A DNA stretch of 64,000 nucleotides from Diploptera punctata (GCA_030220185.1 JASPKZ010001600.1:1627501-1691500), one strand, 5' to 3'. Shown: positions 32,896 to 45,044, counted from the first letter of the stretch. Notes: a model not told the origin generated them from the sequence alone. A program made the numbers and translations.

Positions 32896-33618
32896 ATAAT
32901 AGCTTTATTTTACCTGGCAGAGTTAAGGCCTTAAAGCCTTGCCTACTACTCAACCAGGTTAAAAATACAAAACTGATTCTTACATATAGTTACAAAAAAA
33001 AAATACATAGTATGTCTAAAATATAATAATTATTTACAAAAATTTTGATTGTAATCTAGATTTAACAAATGAAATATAAAATGTAGAAGACACAAGAAGA
33101 AAAGTTAGGAAACCATAATTATTAACTCATAAATTGGCAAAAGAGTAATTTCTGGTATCAGTTATTTAAATGTGACGGACCGCACTGAAAACGAAATCAT
33201 GCATAACCGTTATTATTAGGTAAATTGTGTAATTTCTCACACATTTCAGTAATTTTTTATCGTATACTTTTATTAAAACTGTTGGATAAATTAAAACAAT
33301 TTATGCATCAATGACATAGAATAAATATAACCCTAGAGAAAAATGAATTATATGACATGTAACTGTACAAGCATGAGTTTAAAGTACTAAGTGTGTGGCA
33401 ACCCCTGATATCTTGAGGAAGAAAATTCCAGGAGCGGGCAAAGGTTACTGTGAAAGAAGTAAAATAAGAGGAAGTGCTATGAAGAGGAATTGTTAGCGAA
33501 CTGCTATCTTGTGACTTAGTGTCAATATTGTGGTAAGATGATAACTTCTCAAATCTGACTGCCAGTTAATTAGGAGTGTAGGAATTCAGAAGCTTGAAAA
33601 TAAGTGAAACAGAGTATA

Positions 33619-33654
<36 letters not shown>

Positions 33655-33989
33655 CACTACATTTTAAAATGAAAATTTTGTGCACGGTATAGTGATAACA
33701 AACAGAAAATATTATCCCTTATGAGAAATCGGATATCTCACAGCAGAGGCTTTAAATTTAATGTTCGAAGAGACGCCCATTCGATGGCTACATACTATGC
33801 ACGCACCATTACTGACATTTATGTGAGTAAATCTTGTGTTTTATTAGTAGAGCACTTGCAATGGGAATACTATTTAATATTTTACACTATTGTTGGAACC
33901 TGCTGATATAGGCCTACCGTATAATTTAAATATCCTCAGATATAAAATTATGTAATGGAGTGATATCGGGTATTCTTGCTGGAAATTTC
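32896..33989. other. Intron sequence with a (TA)n run
   Basis: A (TA)n array of about 35 bases lies at 33619-33653. The remainder is AT-rich and unassigned. Confidence 0.45.
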
Positions 33990-34300
33990 TCAACAGGCTA
34001 CTTCATTCTGTCCAAATATTTTGGAATTGTTATGACATTATGATAATCAGGTTGATATAATATAATTTTACGTAAATTCAGCGATATATCATCTCATCAA
34101 TGCAGGTAAGACAAATCTCAAGAACTATCTGCTTGTAAAATTTGAAAATTGTTGATAAAATATATTTATTGCCTTTATGGTATGATGAAAATCATGCTGA
34201 TACCACATAATTGTACTTAAATTCAGCAATAGGCCTACATATTTCTATCAATACAGGAGAGCGAGTTTCAAAAACCATCCGCGTGTTAAGTTTCCCATTA
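33990..34300. repeat. Diverged two-unit tandem duplication
   Basis: Segments at about 33990-34135 and 34150-34295 align: atgataatcaggttgata with atgaaaatcatgctgata, cgtaaattcagcgata with cttaaattcagcaata, atcaatgcagg with atcaatacagg. This suggests an old duplication with a period of roughly 150 bases. Confidence 0.55.
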
Positions 34301-35309
34301 ATCAAACACAGTCAAACGATGTATCGTCCTGCAATACAATGTATCGACGCTGCACTAACGTTGATGATCTAACTAACGAAGTCATTGTGAGTTCTCTATT
34401 ATCCAATAATAATAAAAGTATACATTCCCATTATCTATGAAAGTGGCTTTATCGATAAACACACCCTACTTTTAAATTCACGGTTTTGCTGCAGAATCAA
34501 CCGGAAGTGTTCCAAGCGATTTTAAAAATCATTGCCGTGAATCTATAGAACTAGCGAGATGTGAAATGATTGGCAACTTTTGCATATGAAAAATGCGCAT
34601 CGCATTGGTTCCATCGATTCCAAACTTTCATTTCTTTTCAAATGAGGGTTTATTGTAATAGCTCTACAATAGTTATATATACTGGTTCATTTGCCTCTCT
34701 CATGATTCAAATCCGATTACGTGGACATAAGCTTCCCGTCTCATGATTTTTTTTAACAATAGGCCTAATAATGAACATAGAAACTATTGGATAATAACTG
34801 GAAAGTGCTCTAGTTTACTTCCCCTCAGTAGTTAAATTAAGTAGCGAGGTTCATCCCTTCTGCTAACAGGTGGGAGGAATCTTTACGCCCGACATAGTTA
34901 GCTGCTTGACGAATAACACTGAAGATTCCAAGTCTCTTAGAATTTCTTGTTCACACAATGTGCAAGAGCAACTTGATTTCGAAATAATTTGATACAAGTA
35001 GACTGTATGGGTTATATTACGTAGAGATAAATAAAATAACTGATGTTAACTATAATCATTTAACACATTTATTTTTCTTAAATCACAAATCATAAAAATG
35101 CATTACATTCACCTTTTAATTAATACTTCATTTTAGTAAATAATTGGGCTATTCTATGTCATCGTACCACCTGTGAATGTTAGATCGGAGAACAAGTGAC
35201 TTTAGCCTCGTGTTGGCCAACGTGTTAACACATGTTTCAGCAAGGACCAATTGCAAAAAAATATTTGATCACATATATGGAGATTCTATCCCAAAATCCC
35301 ACCAACAGT
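34301..35309. other. Intron sequence, nothing recognised
   Basis: No family or coding signal was recognised. Confidence 0.4.
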
Positions 35310-35415
35310 AGTGGGTATGTTAGGACTAGAAATGGGCAAGTTACTGTTAGATGGGCACGTTAGTGTTAATTTGGGCAGTTTAGGGTGAGAAAATGGGCGA
35401 GTTAGTACACCAGAT
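35310..35415. repeat. Degenerate minisatellite, about four units
   Basis: Units of 19-24 bases share atgggcaagtta, atgggcacgtta, ttgggcagttta and atgggcgagtta, each followed by a gtgtta-like stretch. Confidence 0.65.
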
Positions 35416-35694
35416 TAGTTTAGTGTTCACTTGTTTGTTAGCGGGCTTTTCTGATAAGTATGCTACACTGTCTGAACAATGACTATTACACATTGGTCAT
35501 TGCAAATAGCTTGTTTCAGCCAATAAAAACATTATAAAATATTACAAAATCGCTGAAGACCAAAAATTCCACGAATACAGTTGTTGATGCTATTAAATAT
35601 TTATGTTGTATATAACGGTATAGAAAACATTTACATAATATTAATAAATTATAGAATGCAATAGAATTATAAAATTGAGATTCCAATATACCCC

Positions 35695-35825
35695 AACTGA
35701 TCATAGGGATCAAGGAAGACCAAAATATCGGTGGGAGGATCCAAGACAATCTTCGTTAGGTTTACCGTCACAGGCCACATGGTCTAAAAAGGAGTTGTTC
35801 ATGATGATGATGATGATGAATTATT
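35695..35825 (+). mobile_element. LINE 3' end with (GAT)n tail
   Basis: The plus strand reads HRDQGRPKYRWEDP (the R-P-x-x-R-W motif near the end of LINE proteins) and ends with cacaggccacatggtct and (gat)n, like the 38629 and 58111 fragments. Confidence 0.55.
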
Positions 35826-36414
35826 AAATCGTAATAAGTGATGTAATATGGCGTTATGAGGACACACAAAAACGTAAATGGCAAACAGACCCAGGCTTGT
35901 CTAACCTATTTAAATAAGTGCAAGAATGTATTAAAGATTCCAATCAATGACTATCCGGGAAACATTCAGAATACAGCTGTTTCGCTCGTGTGTCTTTTTA
36001 CGATTTCTCCCTAAATAATAACATGTAAACCAATCCTCAATGCGAAAAACATTTAAATGTCTATCGAAAATAAGGACAAGTTGAATTATTTTAACATTTA
36101 ATACACTGATACCAATTACTGTACAGAGTAATAATTAAATGTATGTAAATACCTTGACCTACGTAAACATTCTAGAGAGATATTTTGAAACACTTCGCCG
36201 ATGTCTTAGACTTATGTTTTCCAAGTGCAGATCTGAATAAATGAGGGTTTGTACTTGATACAGTGCTAGGGGTATGTTCAATTTTGAATGCCAACACATT
36301 GTTCGCACCAGATTGTATATGCTAACTCTTCAAGATAGATTCAGTCAGGCAGTAAAATAGCAATTTGGTATTAGATAGAGCGAAATTAATATTTGCAATA
36401 CAAAACATGATACT
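35826..36414. other. Intron sequence, nothing recognised
   Basis: AT-rich, unassigned. Confidence 0.4.
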
Positions 36415-36438
36415 TTCTTCTTCTTCTTCTTCTTCTTC
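36415..36438. repeat. (CTT)n microsatellite
   Basis: About eight units of CTT. Confidence 0.93.
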
Positions 36439-36654
36439 CTTTCCAGGATTAGGTCAATGCGATCTGTTCCGGTCTCAAGTTCATTGTTTCCTTGGTAGTC
36501 CCAATAATATTTTTCCGTACGGTTTATAGGCGTTGATCGTTTTGGGTAATCTTGTTGTGTTCATTCTGTCTGAGTACGTATTCCTTTGTTCGGTATTTGT
36601 TCTCTTCTAGTTTATCGAGTATGGTGCTTTCGACACAAATTAAATGTAACTCTC

Positions 36655-36890
36655 ACGGCAGGACATAGACCTTTGGCACGTATGGCAAATGAATAAGGGG
36701 CCTGAAAACAAGACGAAGAGCGCCGAATAGGAAGGAGAATAGTGAGGTAGGAGAATGGCATTGACCATGATTTGAGATAAATTAATTACACGGGAAGCAT
36801 TAGCTCAGGTTGGGATGTATGGAGAGATAATGCCCACGCGATTATGAACCTCCGGATTTGAAAGTGCCTGAGTTAGTTAATATCACATTT
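36655..36890 (+). mobile_element. RTE-like LINE, 3' end fragment
   Basis: The plus strand carries ENGIDHDLR, YTGS, DVWRDNAHAIMNLRI-type residues with stops, matching the C-terminus of the LINE copies. It ends in gcctgagttagttaa, similar to the (TTAG)n tail at 2635. Confidence 0.65.
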
Positions 36891-37156
36891 TGAAAAGTTT
36901 AATTTAATTTGTAATTGTCATTTTGTGTTCATCACAAATATTTATCACAGTATCGGAACTAAGAGTGCAGTATTATAAATATAAATTCAAGTACTTTTTT
37001 AATTTCTTTCGACGCTTGAAACTTATAAATTCAGTTTCTAAAAATAATATATAATATTGTAATATTAGTAAATTTATCTGGATGAAGACAATATGATTAT
37101 TATTAATAATATTGTTATTACTATTTTTTTATTTATTATCAATTATTGATTTAGGG
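36891..37156. other. AT-rich intron stretch
   Basis: Contains a short ATT-rich patch near 37097-37140; otherwise unassigned. Confidence 0.4.
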
Positions 37157-37383
37157 CACGTATTATTGTAACTAGTGAAGGCAATACGATCGAAGCTGGA
37201 TTGTCCGGGATTCGAGTTCCGGTGGGATCAGGATTTTTAAACTGATGCAAACCTTCTGGTGGCACCAAGGGTCTTGGGTCGACTCAGCTTCTAACGGAAA
37301 TGAGTACCAGATGCATGTTCTGGATGTAAAGGCGGCCGTTACCCCAAGACATGTAGTGGGATCACTTCACTTTACAATTGAGC
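37157..37383 (+). mobile_element. SINE alpha, diverged and shortened
   Basis: The box B region gggattcgagttccggtggg, aaccttctggtggcac, gggtcgactcagcttctaac and the end gtagtgggatcacttcactt match the family. The stretch between gtaaaggcggccgt and taccccaag is deleted. Confidence 0.8.
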
Positions 37384-37393
37384 AATTCCATAT

Positions 37394-37773
37394 GTGACTG
37401 ACTGACATTTACAATACACATTTCTGCAAAATGCTTGCATAAATATTACAATTGGTTGAAATTAGAGGTGTTATATACGTGATATGATAGAGGAAACGTG
37501 TCTGATTAAGATTTTACATAAATATACAACTTCTGAAGAAAAGCAATATTATTTTATATCTATCAAAGTATGTGTGACTGACTGACATAAATGTGAACTC
37601 ATGCAGCTTAACATGTTCATCACCAACCGTTCTCTGAAATGTGATTCTTAATTCAATTTTCCAAAATACTGTTTTGAGGGCACGTTTCAAGTTATATTTT
37701 AAATAAAAAAATAAACCTAAATCACAATTAATACCAATGTTATGACCTAATATGTGATATGTGACTGACTGAC
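37394..37773. repeat. Three spaced copies of gtgactgactgac
   Basis: Exact copies start at 37394, 37574 and 37761 (spacings 180 and 187), each embedded in a similar t(a/g)tgtgactgactgacat context. The intervening sequences are not obviously alike. Further copies occur at 40570 (plus) and 40412 (minus). Confidence 0.6.
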
Positions 37774-38077
37774 ATATCTGAATTTAATTTAGAATTTCAA
37801 AATGCAAATATTACACAAATGTAACAAAATACTATGAAACTAGATAAACAGCTTCGGCAACAAAAATTAATAAAGAACTGCAAATACATTATCAATTCTA
37901 TGAAAATCGTTAAATTTAATTTTGCTGTAAAATAAATATTAACTTAAATCAATAATTCAATTAAATTAATTCGCTTACCATGTACCATTTTAAATTATAT
38001 AAATAACGAAACTATTAAATACTTAATAACAAAGTGCGTTCTCTATTGTTAAACATACAGTACCTACTAAAATTGTA
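37774..38077. other. AT-rich intron sequence, nothing recognised
   Basis: No feature is supported. Confidence 0.4.
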
Positions 38078-38400
38078 TGGAGTGGTTAAGGCAAGAAGCC
38101 TTACCGCATATCTATGGGACTTGCGCTGTTTTGAGTCCCCATGGCGGAAGATATTTTCTCATTGAATTTCGGCCAGTATGGGGCCGGTGCCCACCAGCAT
38201 CGTGAGGCATTTGGGTAGCTACAATATGTAACAACTCCAGGTCGATAACACCAACTGAAACGGCTGGGTGGCCCGACATGCTGACCACATGTCACCCCTA
38301 CATTGGATTATAATGGTCTAAGTCTGTGATTAACACATTTGGACGTGAGGTCATCAGCCGTTAGGTAGACCAAAGGCATTCTAGGCCTGTCGCGCTTGGA
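38078..38400 (+). mobile_element. SINE beta, diverged
   Basis: gagtggttaaggcaagaagc, ttgagtccccatggcgg, gggccggtgcccaccagc and gacatgctgaccacatgtca follow the beta order with many substitutions. The end carries tctaggcctgtcgcgctt, also seen at 39205-39500, which suggests a subfamily. Confidence 0.8.
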
Positions 38401-38628
38401 GTGGAGTTTATTACAGTTTACGTGATGTAAGATTTAATAATTTTGATTTCTAGATTGAACCACTGAAATAAAAAAATTAAGCCTTGTAGAATGTATACAT
38501 TTTCTTAATAAGTTACTTATTTATCAGAGTGCATGTACTTTCAAAACAAATTATCGTAAATCGCATTAGTAAGCTGTAGTTAGTAAACAATTGCTGACGC
38601 AGTGAATTCTACTTTTAAACAACCATAA
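38401..38628. other. AT-rich intron sequence
   Basis: Nothing recognised. The last 12 bases are the left target duplication of the next element. Confidence 0.4.
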
Positions 38629-39038
38629 GAGTTTTACAATGTATTGGCAGTTCCATCTCTTATCTATGGATGTGAAACCTGGACATTAACAAAGCCAGAT
38701 AGTAAACAAATAGAGGCTGCTGAAATGAAGATGTTGAGAGCAATAGCAGGATACCAAAGAACCGATAAAAAGAAAAACGAAAATATAAGAACAGAACTTA
38801 ATATATTTAATCTCTGTGAAAGAATAAAATATTATCAAAGTGCTTATCTTCAGCGCGTATTACGAATGAATGAACAGCGCATACCAAGAAGAATGCATAA
38901 TTATAAACCAAAAGGGAGAAGAATGTTGGGAAGACCATTGAAGAGATGGAACGACCAATTCGTCCGATAATGAGATCGGAACAGGCCATTTGGTTTAACC
39001 CTGTTGTTGTTGTTTGATGATGATGATGATTGATGATG
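38629..39038 (+). mobile_element. LINE 3' fragment with exact 12-bp target duplication
   Basis: The duplication aaacaaccataa flanks it (38617-38628 and 39039-39050). The open frame (38644-38970) reads AVPSLIYGCETWTLTKPDSK, KMLRAIAGYQRTD and RRMLGRPLKRWNDQF, the end of a non-LTR reverse transcriptase. The tail is (GTT)n and (GAT)n. It is related to the element at 58111. Confidence 0.88.
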
Positions 39039-39204
39039 AAACAACCATAAAAACATAACTCTAATTAGCCCGAGTTCTGTTGACTCACATTATAACATAG
39101 ATGTATCAGATCGCTTATACAAACATTTCACCGCTAACTTGGCCTGACCCATTAATAAAAATAATGTTTCCTGTCACACATGAAGTCTCACGCTGTAACT
39201 GAAT

Positions 39205-39500
39205 AGTTTGAGTCAAGATGTCTCAATAGAGAGCACTGATTCGAGTCCCCATGAGAGAAGACATTTTCTCATGCAATTTCGGCCACAATAGGATTGGTGA
39301 CCGCCCAGAGTCATGAAGGATTTGGGCAGATACAATATTTAGCGATTGCGGTCGAGAAAACCAGACATAACGGCTGGAGTATCCGACATGCTGACCACGT
39401 CACCCTATATATTGGTTAGATGATTGTCCACCTCTGTGATTGATATACATGTATGTGAGATTAGCAGTCAAGGGCTTTCTAGGCCTGTCACGTCATTCAG
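39205..39500 (+). mobile_element. SINE beta, diverged
   Basis: attcgagtccccatgagaga, tctcatgcaatttcggcca, aacggctggagtatccgaca and tctaggcctgtcacgtc follow beta order, resembling the 38078 copy. Confidence 0.7.
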
Positions 39501-39899
39501 TTTTTTATAACACACGAACTTATGAATTTGTTGCGTTGATTGTTTGACAGTTGTGCATACTCTATAACATTCCAGCCCAACGCTTTCACGTTGTATATGC
39601 AATGAGTATGTGATAGATGCAAGATATTCAAATTGTTTTTGTAAAAAAATCTTTCCTTCTTCTATATAATTTTGTGACTCCAGTTATTTGGTTGGTTTTA
39701 CAGCTCACATTACATAATTCTGCACCATTTTATATATTCTTTCCCGATTTTTCATAAATCCGTGCAATCCTTTTTTTAATTGGCAGCCAATCGCATCTAT
39801 AGTCCCCTTTCCATTGTACGATTCAAAGAAGTTCCATTTTATGTCAAAATCCAAATATGCATGTAAGCAGTATCACATTGCTAAATGTATAGGCCTATT

Positions 39900-40260
39900 T
39901 CTATTACCAGCTGTTCCAACTGAAAATTTCTATCACATCAAGTTTTGGAAGATATCACTATAGTTAAAAAAAACACTTTTATATAGCAAACATCTATAGC
40001 ATACTTGCTACGTGTCACATAACCTGACACTAGAAACAAAGTATTTCTTCTAAACTTCTCTGTCACCTTCCATCTAAACTAGGCAACACCAGTTAATATT
40101 GCGATATGCAAATTTTTCCAATCAACTGCCTGGATCTCATTTTGTTCTTTGTAGGTACAATTTTCTGAGAAATCAACAAGTATGGCAGTTTCGTTTACTG
40201 TGAAACCTTTTTCCTGAATACATTTAAATGCTTCCGCTAACTGTCTTTTAGCTCAAATTG
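39900..40260 (-). pseudogene. Possible transposon-protein remnant
   Basis: The minus strand reads FTVNETAILVDFSENCTYKE, then QNEIQAVDWKN, with a stop after LTGVA. The D-F-x-E-N-x-x-x-x-x-Q-x-E-x-Q-x-x-x-W pattern recalls a repetitive protein family of invertebrate genomes that I cannot name with certainty. Two gtgactgactgac motifs flank the region within 310 bp. Treat as tentative. Confidence 0.35.
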
Positions 40261-40948
40261 ACACAGAAAAAGAATCAGTAATTATTTTATGGAACAGTTG
40301 AGCCGATCATTCTACCAGATTTCCTAAACCATGTTTATGTTAATCCTCAGTGGAGTGCAGCAAACAACTGACTACACCATGCGTCTTAGCATATATATGA
40401 TAGGAAAAAAAGTCAGTCAGTCACGGGACATTGGCGGGAAAAATAACGACTTTACAAGAACATGTCTTCAATACGTTTTTGTTAGTTGTGTACCGATAAC
40501 GTAGAATCCAAGAGGACATTTTATTCCATCAATTATTATGTTGTGTACAGTAATTTTTATGCGTTTTCTGTGACTGACTGACCATAGCTTGTAGTTAATA
40601 ATTATAGCACACATTTAAGGTATATAGAACACTAGAATGCAATGAATATTATTACATTTACGATTAGGGAGACCTAAGTATGGTTTAACAAAAGAGTTTG
40701 TAAAATAAAAGGAATTAATTCTACCAAATCATTAAACAACAAATTGGTAAAATTTTGCGTGATTTTACAGGTTTGGAAAATTACAAGTTTTGTCACTAAT
40801 ATTAGATTAAAATAATACATACACTTATGGAACATTATCTTACAGAATCAGAAAATTTGATCCTTAAAGATACATATTACGCCAAAAAATTATTCCTGCG
40901 TCAATTTCAAAATTTTCACCTCGGTATGACATTTTCATGGAATCGCTC

Positions 40949-40949
<1 letters not shown>
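40261..40949. other. Intron sequence with two inverted gtgactgactgac motifs
   Basis: One copy lies on minus at 40412-40424 and one on plus at 40570-40582. The rest is unassigned. Confidence 0.45.
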
Positions 40950-41000
<51 letters not shown>

Positions 41001-41110
41001 GTTATTGTTATTATTATTATTATTATTTATATTATTATTATTTATATTATTATTATTTATATTATTATTTATATTATTATTTATATTATTATTTATATTA
41101 TTATTATTAT
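40950..41110. repeat. (ATT)n / (ATTT ATT)n microsatellite
   Basis: About 160 bases of ATT with GTT and ATTT variants in the second half. Long reading frames here are artefacts. Confidence 0.97.
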
Positions 41111-42518
41111 CCTGCCATAAAATCCATAGTAGAGTGTTCATTTTCACCACACTTCATTAAAAGAGTGCAGATTCTTCTTCGTTATTGTTCTTCTTTCTTC
41201 CTTTTTTTATATTACTTATTCGTCCTTACCACAGGACTTACCCTGAGAACACGATAACTGAGAGCGTCTGCAATGCCACAAGGGGAATGTTAACAAAATG
41301 CAGAGAATATTATAGAACTGATCGATCGAAAACATTCCGTCTTACTTGATAAACTATTTTACACGAGTGTCCAGCAATTCTGCAGGACTGAAAAGAGAAC
41401 GGGTGTTTGCAGGTTGTAGTGTAGCGATGTTGGAAGAGAGTGAGAAAGAACATCGGGGAGAGGGTCGGTATACGGAAACGTATTTTTTTATTGGTCAATC
41501 CGTCAGTTTAAAGATGTTGAGATGAAAATGCTTGCTTAATAGTTCATCCGTCTGTCAGGCTTTCAGATATCCTACGCTAAGTATACTGTACTCCCAATGA
41601 AAGAAAATCTCCGCGTGTGGATAAGGGTCTAGTGCCCAAACGGGGGGGGGGTGTTGAGTTTCCATGCAGGTGGGTTCCTCGAATAGCATTGGCTAGTGAT
41701 GGCATGGCTATTATTGTTCCATTGTACTACATATAACAAATAAGATTATTTGATGCTGCTATCGAGCAAGATTTATTGTCTTCATCTGGCTACTACACTC
41801 ATATGACGTCACACTTTTATAAATGTTACATTAGTTTCATATGTTAAATTAGTTTTTAATTATGTTATACCACATTGTTAAACTATGTTTTCGAAATGTA
41901 CAATACAACTTAGACTGGCGTGACATTAGGCTCAGCTGCATTCCTTCATGGGACTTTATTTTTCTGGAAGTACAGTATATGCACTGATGTCCTGAATATT
42001 CAACTGTAGTTGGGAACTACAAACTTTGAAGTGTACACTTAGACTTGTACATACAGCGGGGTGCCTTAGGACTGTGGTTAGCTGGGTCTCAGGTAACTGA
42101 TTAAAACGCCCACAACATCAGGAGACAAGATAAACATACCGAGAGTCAATGCAGAAATTTAGATTCCTAAACTCCACTGGGAACTGTCTCCAGTCAACCA
42201 CAGTGAAATTATTCTAATTATACATATTGCGCCACTGCTGTATTCATCAGAATTATCATCTGCTTCAAAACTTTAGCCTGTTGGCCTGATTCCGACTCAA
42301 AATTGCTCACTTATTCAATTAAATATAAGAACATTAATTTTTTTTTTGACGCAGCAGCGCTCGCCTGGAGTTAGCTAGGGTTTTGTATAATCTGGTTTTT
42401 GTTTCGCGTGTCGGATATTTTTAATTTAAATACTCTATTTATTGAACAATATCATTTTTTAATATTTTGTATTCTTTAATTTATGTCTTCCTGGATATTA
42501 TTATATTTATATAGTCCA
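41111..42518. other. Intron sequence, nothing recognised
   Basis: Contains a G9 run near 41642 and no recognisable family. Confidence 0.4.
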
Positions 42519-42689
42519 CTAGCTGGCCCGGCGAACGTCGTATCGCCTTTAAATATTTTTACGTTAATTTTTCAGATATTTTAATAGTTATCTGCTATTC
42601 GGGGCGGAAACAAATCCAACAAATCAACTATCATAAAAATCGGTCCAGCCGTTCTTGAGTTATAAATAGTGTAACTAATCCGACTTTGT

Positions 42690-42690
42690 T

Positions 42691-42728
<38 letters not shown>

Positions 42729-43304
42729 GAAGTCCCGGCCACGCGTTGCTGTGGCTAAGGTATACGTTAAATTATGTTGTAGTAAACTAAGTGAGAAATC
42801 TAAATCAGAAAGTGTTTGTTTTACACAATTTTTTAGTTCTGGTACATTAACTACACCCGGTATAAATATGGGTGGTGGTTTATGTGGAAGTGGTTTTGTT
42901 GATTGAGATGAATTTATGTTGTCTGCATTCTCAGTATCATAAGGATTATAAACATTTATTGATGGAATATTTTGAGGAGGCTTGCTGATTCCATTATACT
43001 TTCGTTTTTTTTTTTCTACGAACTTGTGGCAGTTTGGATTCTCATCATCATCAAGAAGTCTCTGTACAGTAATATCATCTTGTGATACATTATAGTCATC
43101 TTGTTTTTCATTTAATTGAGGCATAGAGATTATTTCTGTAATATTAGGCATATTATTATAACTAACAGATTTACTTACAGTTCTGTTATTCCGTTCCTTA
43201 GGACCTTCACATATTTTTAAATTGACATTCTTCTTAAATGTAAGATTTATGTCACATAGGCCTATACCAATTTGCGGAAATTCACTTGATATCTTATCAT
43301 TCAT
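42690..43304 (-). pseudogene. Gag-like ORF inside the Helitron
   Basis: A 204-codon minus frame starts MNDKISSEFPQIGIGLCDIN and contains KPLPHKPPPIFIPGVVNVPE. The P-P-P-I-F-x-x-G-V-V-N pattern is found in ORF1/Gag-type proteins of some insect non-LTR elements just before the conserved domain. The frame then runs into the Helitron end and a (TA)n array, so the protein is truncated. Its first half lies in the duplicated segment. It is probably a captured fragment; the assignment rests on one motif. Confidence 0.4.
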
Positions 43305-44084
43305 GTCCCCAGAACTGATTCACCATATTGTTCAAAGTCCCTTCTCGGTCTAGTTAAATTTAAATTAAGTTGCTGTGTTTCAGCCTGATTACTTAAAACT
43401 AATACTTACACAAGAAATTAATATTATTATCAATATATTGAAAATAAAATAAACACAAACACACTTTAATTATGAAATAATCAATATTTGTATTCAATTG
43501 AAATTCGCGGTTGCAACAAAAAGCACAGCCACCTGGTTAAATAATAAACCAATTACCTTACACAGCCATCTTTTAGAATCGTGTGATATATTATAGTCAT
43601 CTTGTTTTTCTTTTAATTGAGGCATGGAGATTGTTTCTGTAATATTAGGCATATTATTATAACTAACAGACTTACTTACAGTTCTGTTATTCCGTTCCTT
43701 AGGACCTTCACATGTTTTTAAATTGACATTCTTCTTAAATGTAAGATTTATGTCACATAGGCCTATACCAATTTGCGAAATTCATTTGATATCTTATCAT
43801 TCATGGTCTCTAGAACTGATTCACCATATTGTTCAATGTCCCTTCTCGGTCCAGTTAAATTTAAATTAAGTTGCTGTTTTTCAGCCAGAATACTTAAAAC
43901 TAATACTTACACACGAAATTAATATTATTATCAATATATTGAAAATAAAATAAACACAAACACACTTAAATTATGAAATAATTAATATTTGTAATTCAAT
44001 TGAAATTCGCGGTTGCAACAAAAAGCACATCCACCTGGTTAAATAATAAACCAATTACCTTACACCGTCATCTGTTAGAATCGT
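43081..44084. repeat. Tandem duplication, two units of about 501 bp
   Basis: Units 43081-43581 and 43582-44084 are direct copies with few percent difference (for example both contain ggcatattattataactaac and attcgcggttgcaacaaaaa). The junction falls at gaatcg/tgtgat. Confidence 0.92.
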
Positions 44085-44639
44085 ATGGAACTCACAGATT
44101 ATTATAACTCTTTGTTAAATAATAAACAAATAATTTGTAATAAAAAATAATGCGACTATAAATTTAGTTATAAACAACCGTAGGTCTCAAGTTGGATCAA
44201 ACAGCACACAGTGTGCAAAATTTTATTAAAATCGGTTTAATAGTTTAGGATTCTATCGCGGACAAACACGTGACACGTAATTTTTATATATTAAGATTTA
44301 AACTGGAGTCCATATTTTTCTCAGTTATTGAAGTAATGTCATTTTAATATTTGGGACTTGCTGATAGGAAGTGTCATTTCTAACAAAATCATCACAGTCT
44401 AATTCGATTTAATTCAGGACTACTGATTGGTGTTCATCAGCCAAACCTTAAATTGGAGAAACAATAATTCATTCTACCAGTTATTTATATATTCCGGACC
44501 GCAAAGAAAACAAAATTATATAAATCTTTAAGTATTATTGTACATTACTATGTAGGCTAATTTAATGCAAATGTAAGTAATTTCTACTCATTTGTTTTTC
44601 TATTGTTTTATGTTATATACACGAATACATCTTTGTTTG

Positions 44640-45019
44640 TCCTTTATAGACTTCTTCGTGAAAATTTGTATGTACAGGATTTCAGATGCGGCAAGTGTTT
44701 AGCCGTTATCTATTATCTTCTAAAATAATTATGTGTAGGAGTTAACCTGAAACGATTTTTTTAAATTCGCTCTAGCAATCGCAATTTTCGATGTTTTGCA
44801 ACAAATCTCGGAATAGCGCATTAAAATAAACCTAGGTATGCATTTTCCAAAAATCAGTGAAATCAAATCATTAGAAGTGGGGGTTTACCTGAAATTTGAA
44901 ATTAATAATTTACTCTAGCAATCGCCATGTTTGATTTTTATCAATGTATAGCATATAATTAATTAACCCTCAATATTAAATTTATTTAGGCGTAGCAACG
45001 TACGCCGGGTATTAGCTAG
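44640..45019 (+). mobile_element. Helitron 3' end fragment
   Basis: It ends with stem-loop ggcgta-gcaacg-tacgcc, then gggtattagctag followed by T. The two upstream stretches with gctctagcaatcgc and actctagcaatcgcc show internal repetition. The 5' end was not found. The end lies 150 bp from IR exon 3. Confidence 0.7.
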
Positions 45020-45021
45020 TA

Positions 45022-45044
45022 TATACATATATATATATATATAT
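45022..45044. repeat. (TA)n microsatellite
   Basis: A short TA array directly after the Helitron end. Confidence 0.9.

Larger units (their letters stand above)
42519..44296 (-). mobile_element. Non-autonomous Helitron, 1.8 kb
   Basis: On minus it begins TCTTAATATATAAAAATTAC directly after an A and ends with a hairpin (GGCGA..TCGCC), then GGGCCAGCTAG before a T. These are the Helitron hallmarks: 5' TC, 3' CTAG, subterminal hairpin and A/T insertion. No Rep/helicase coding is present. Inside are a tandem duplication of about 500 bp and a gag-like reading frame. A second Helitron-type hairpin (gccac..gtggc then cgggac) lies near 42729-42755, so the element may be composite. Confidence 0.8.

Noticed and set aside
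37394..37773. CRISPR-like spaced repeats
   Set aside because: Spacing of 180-187 bases, only 13-base repeats and a eukaryotic context exclude CRISPR.
40827..41257. Poly-Ile, poly-Tyr and poly-Asn frames
   Set aside because: Artefacts of the (ATT)n array.
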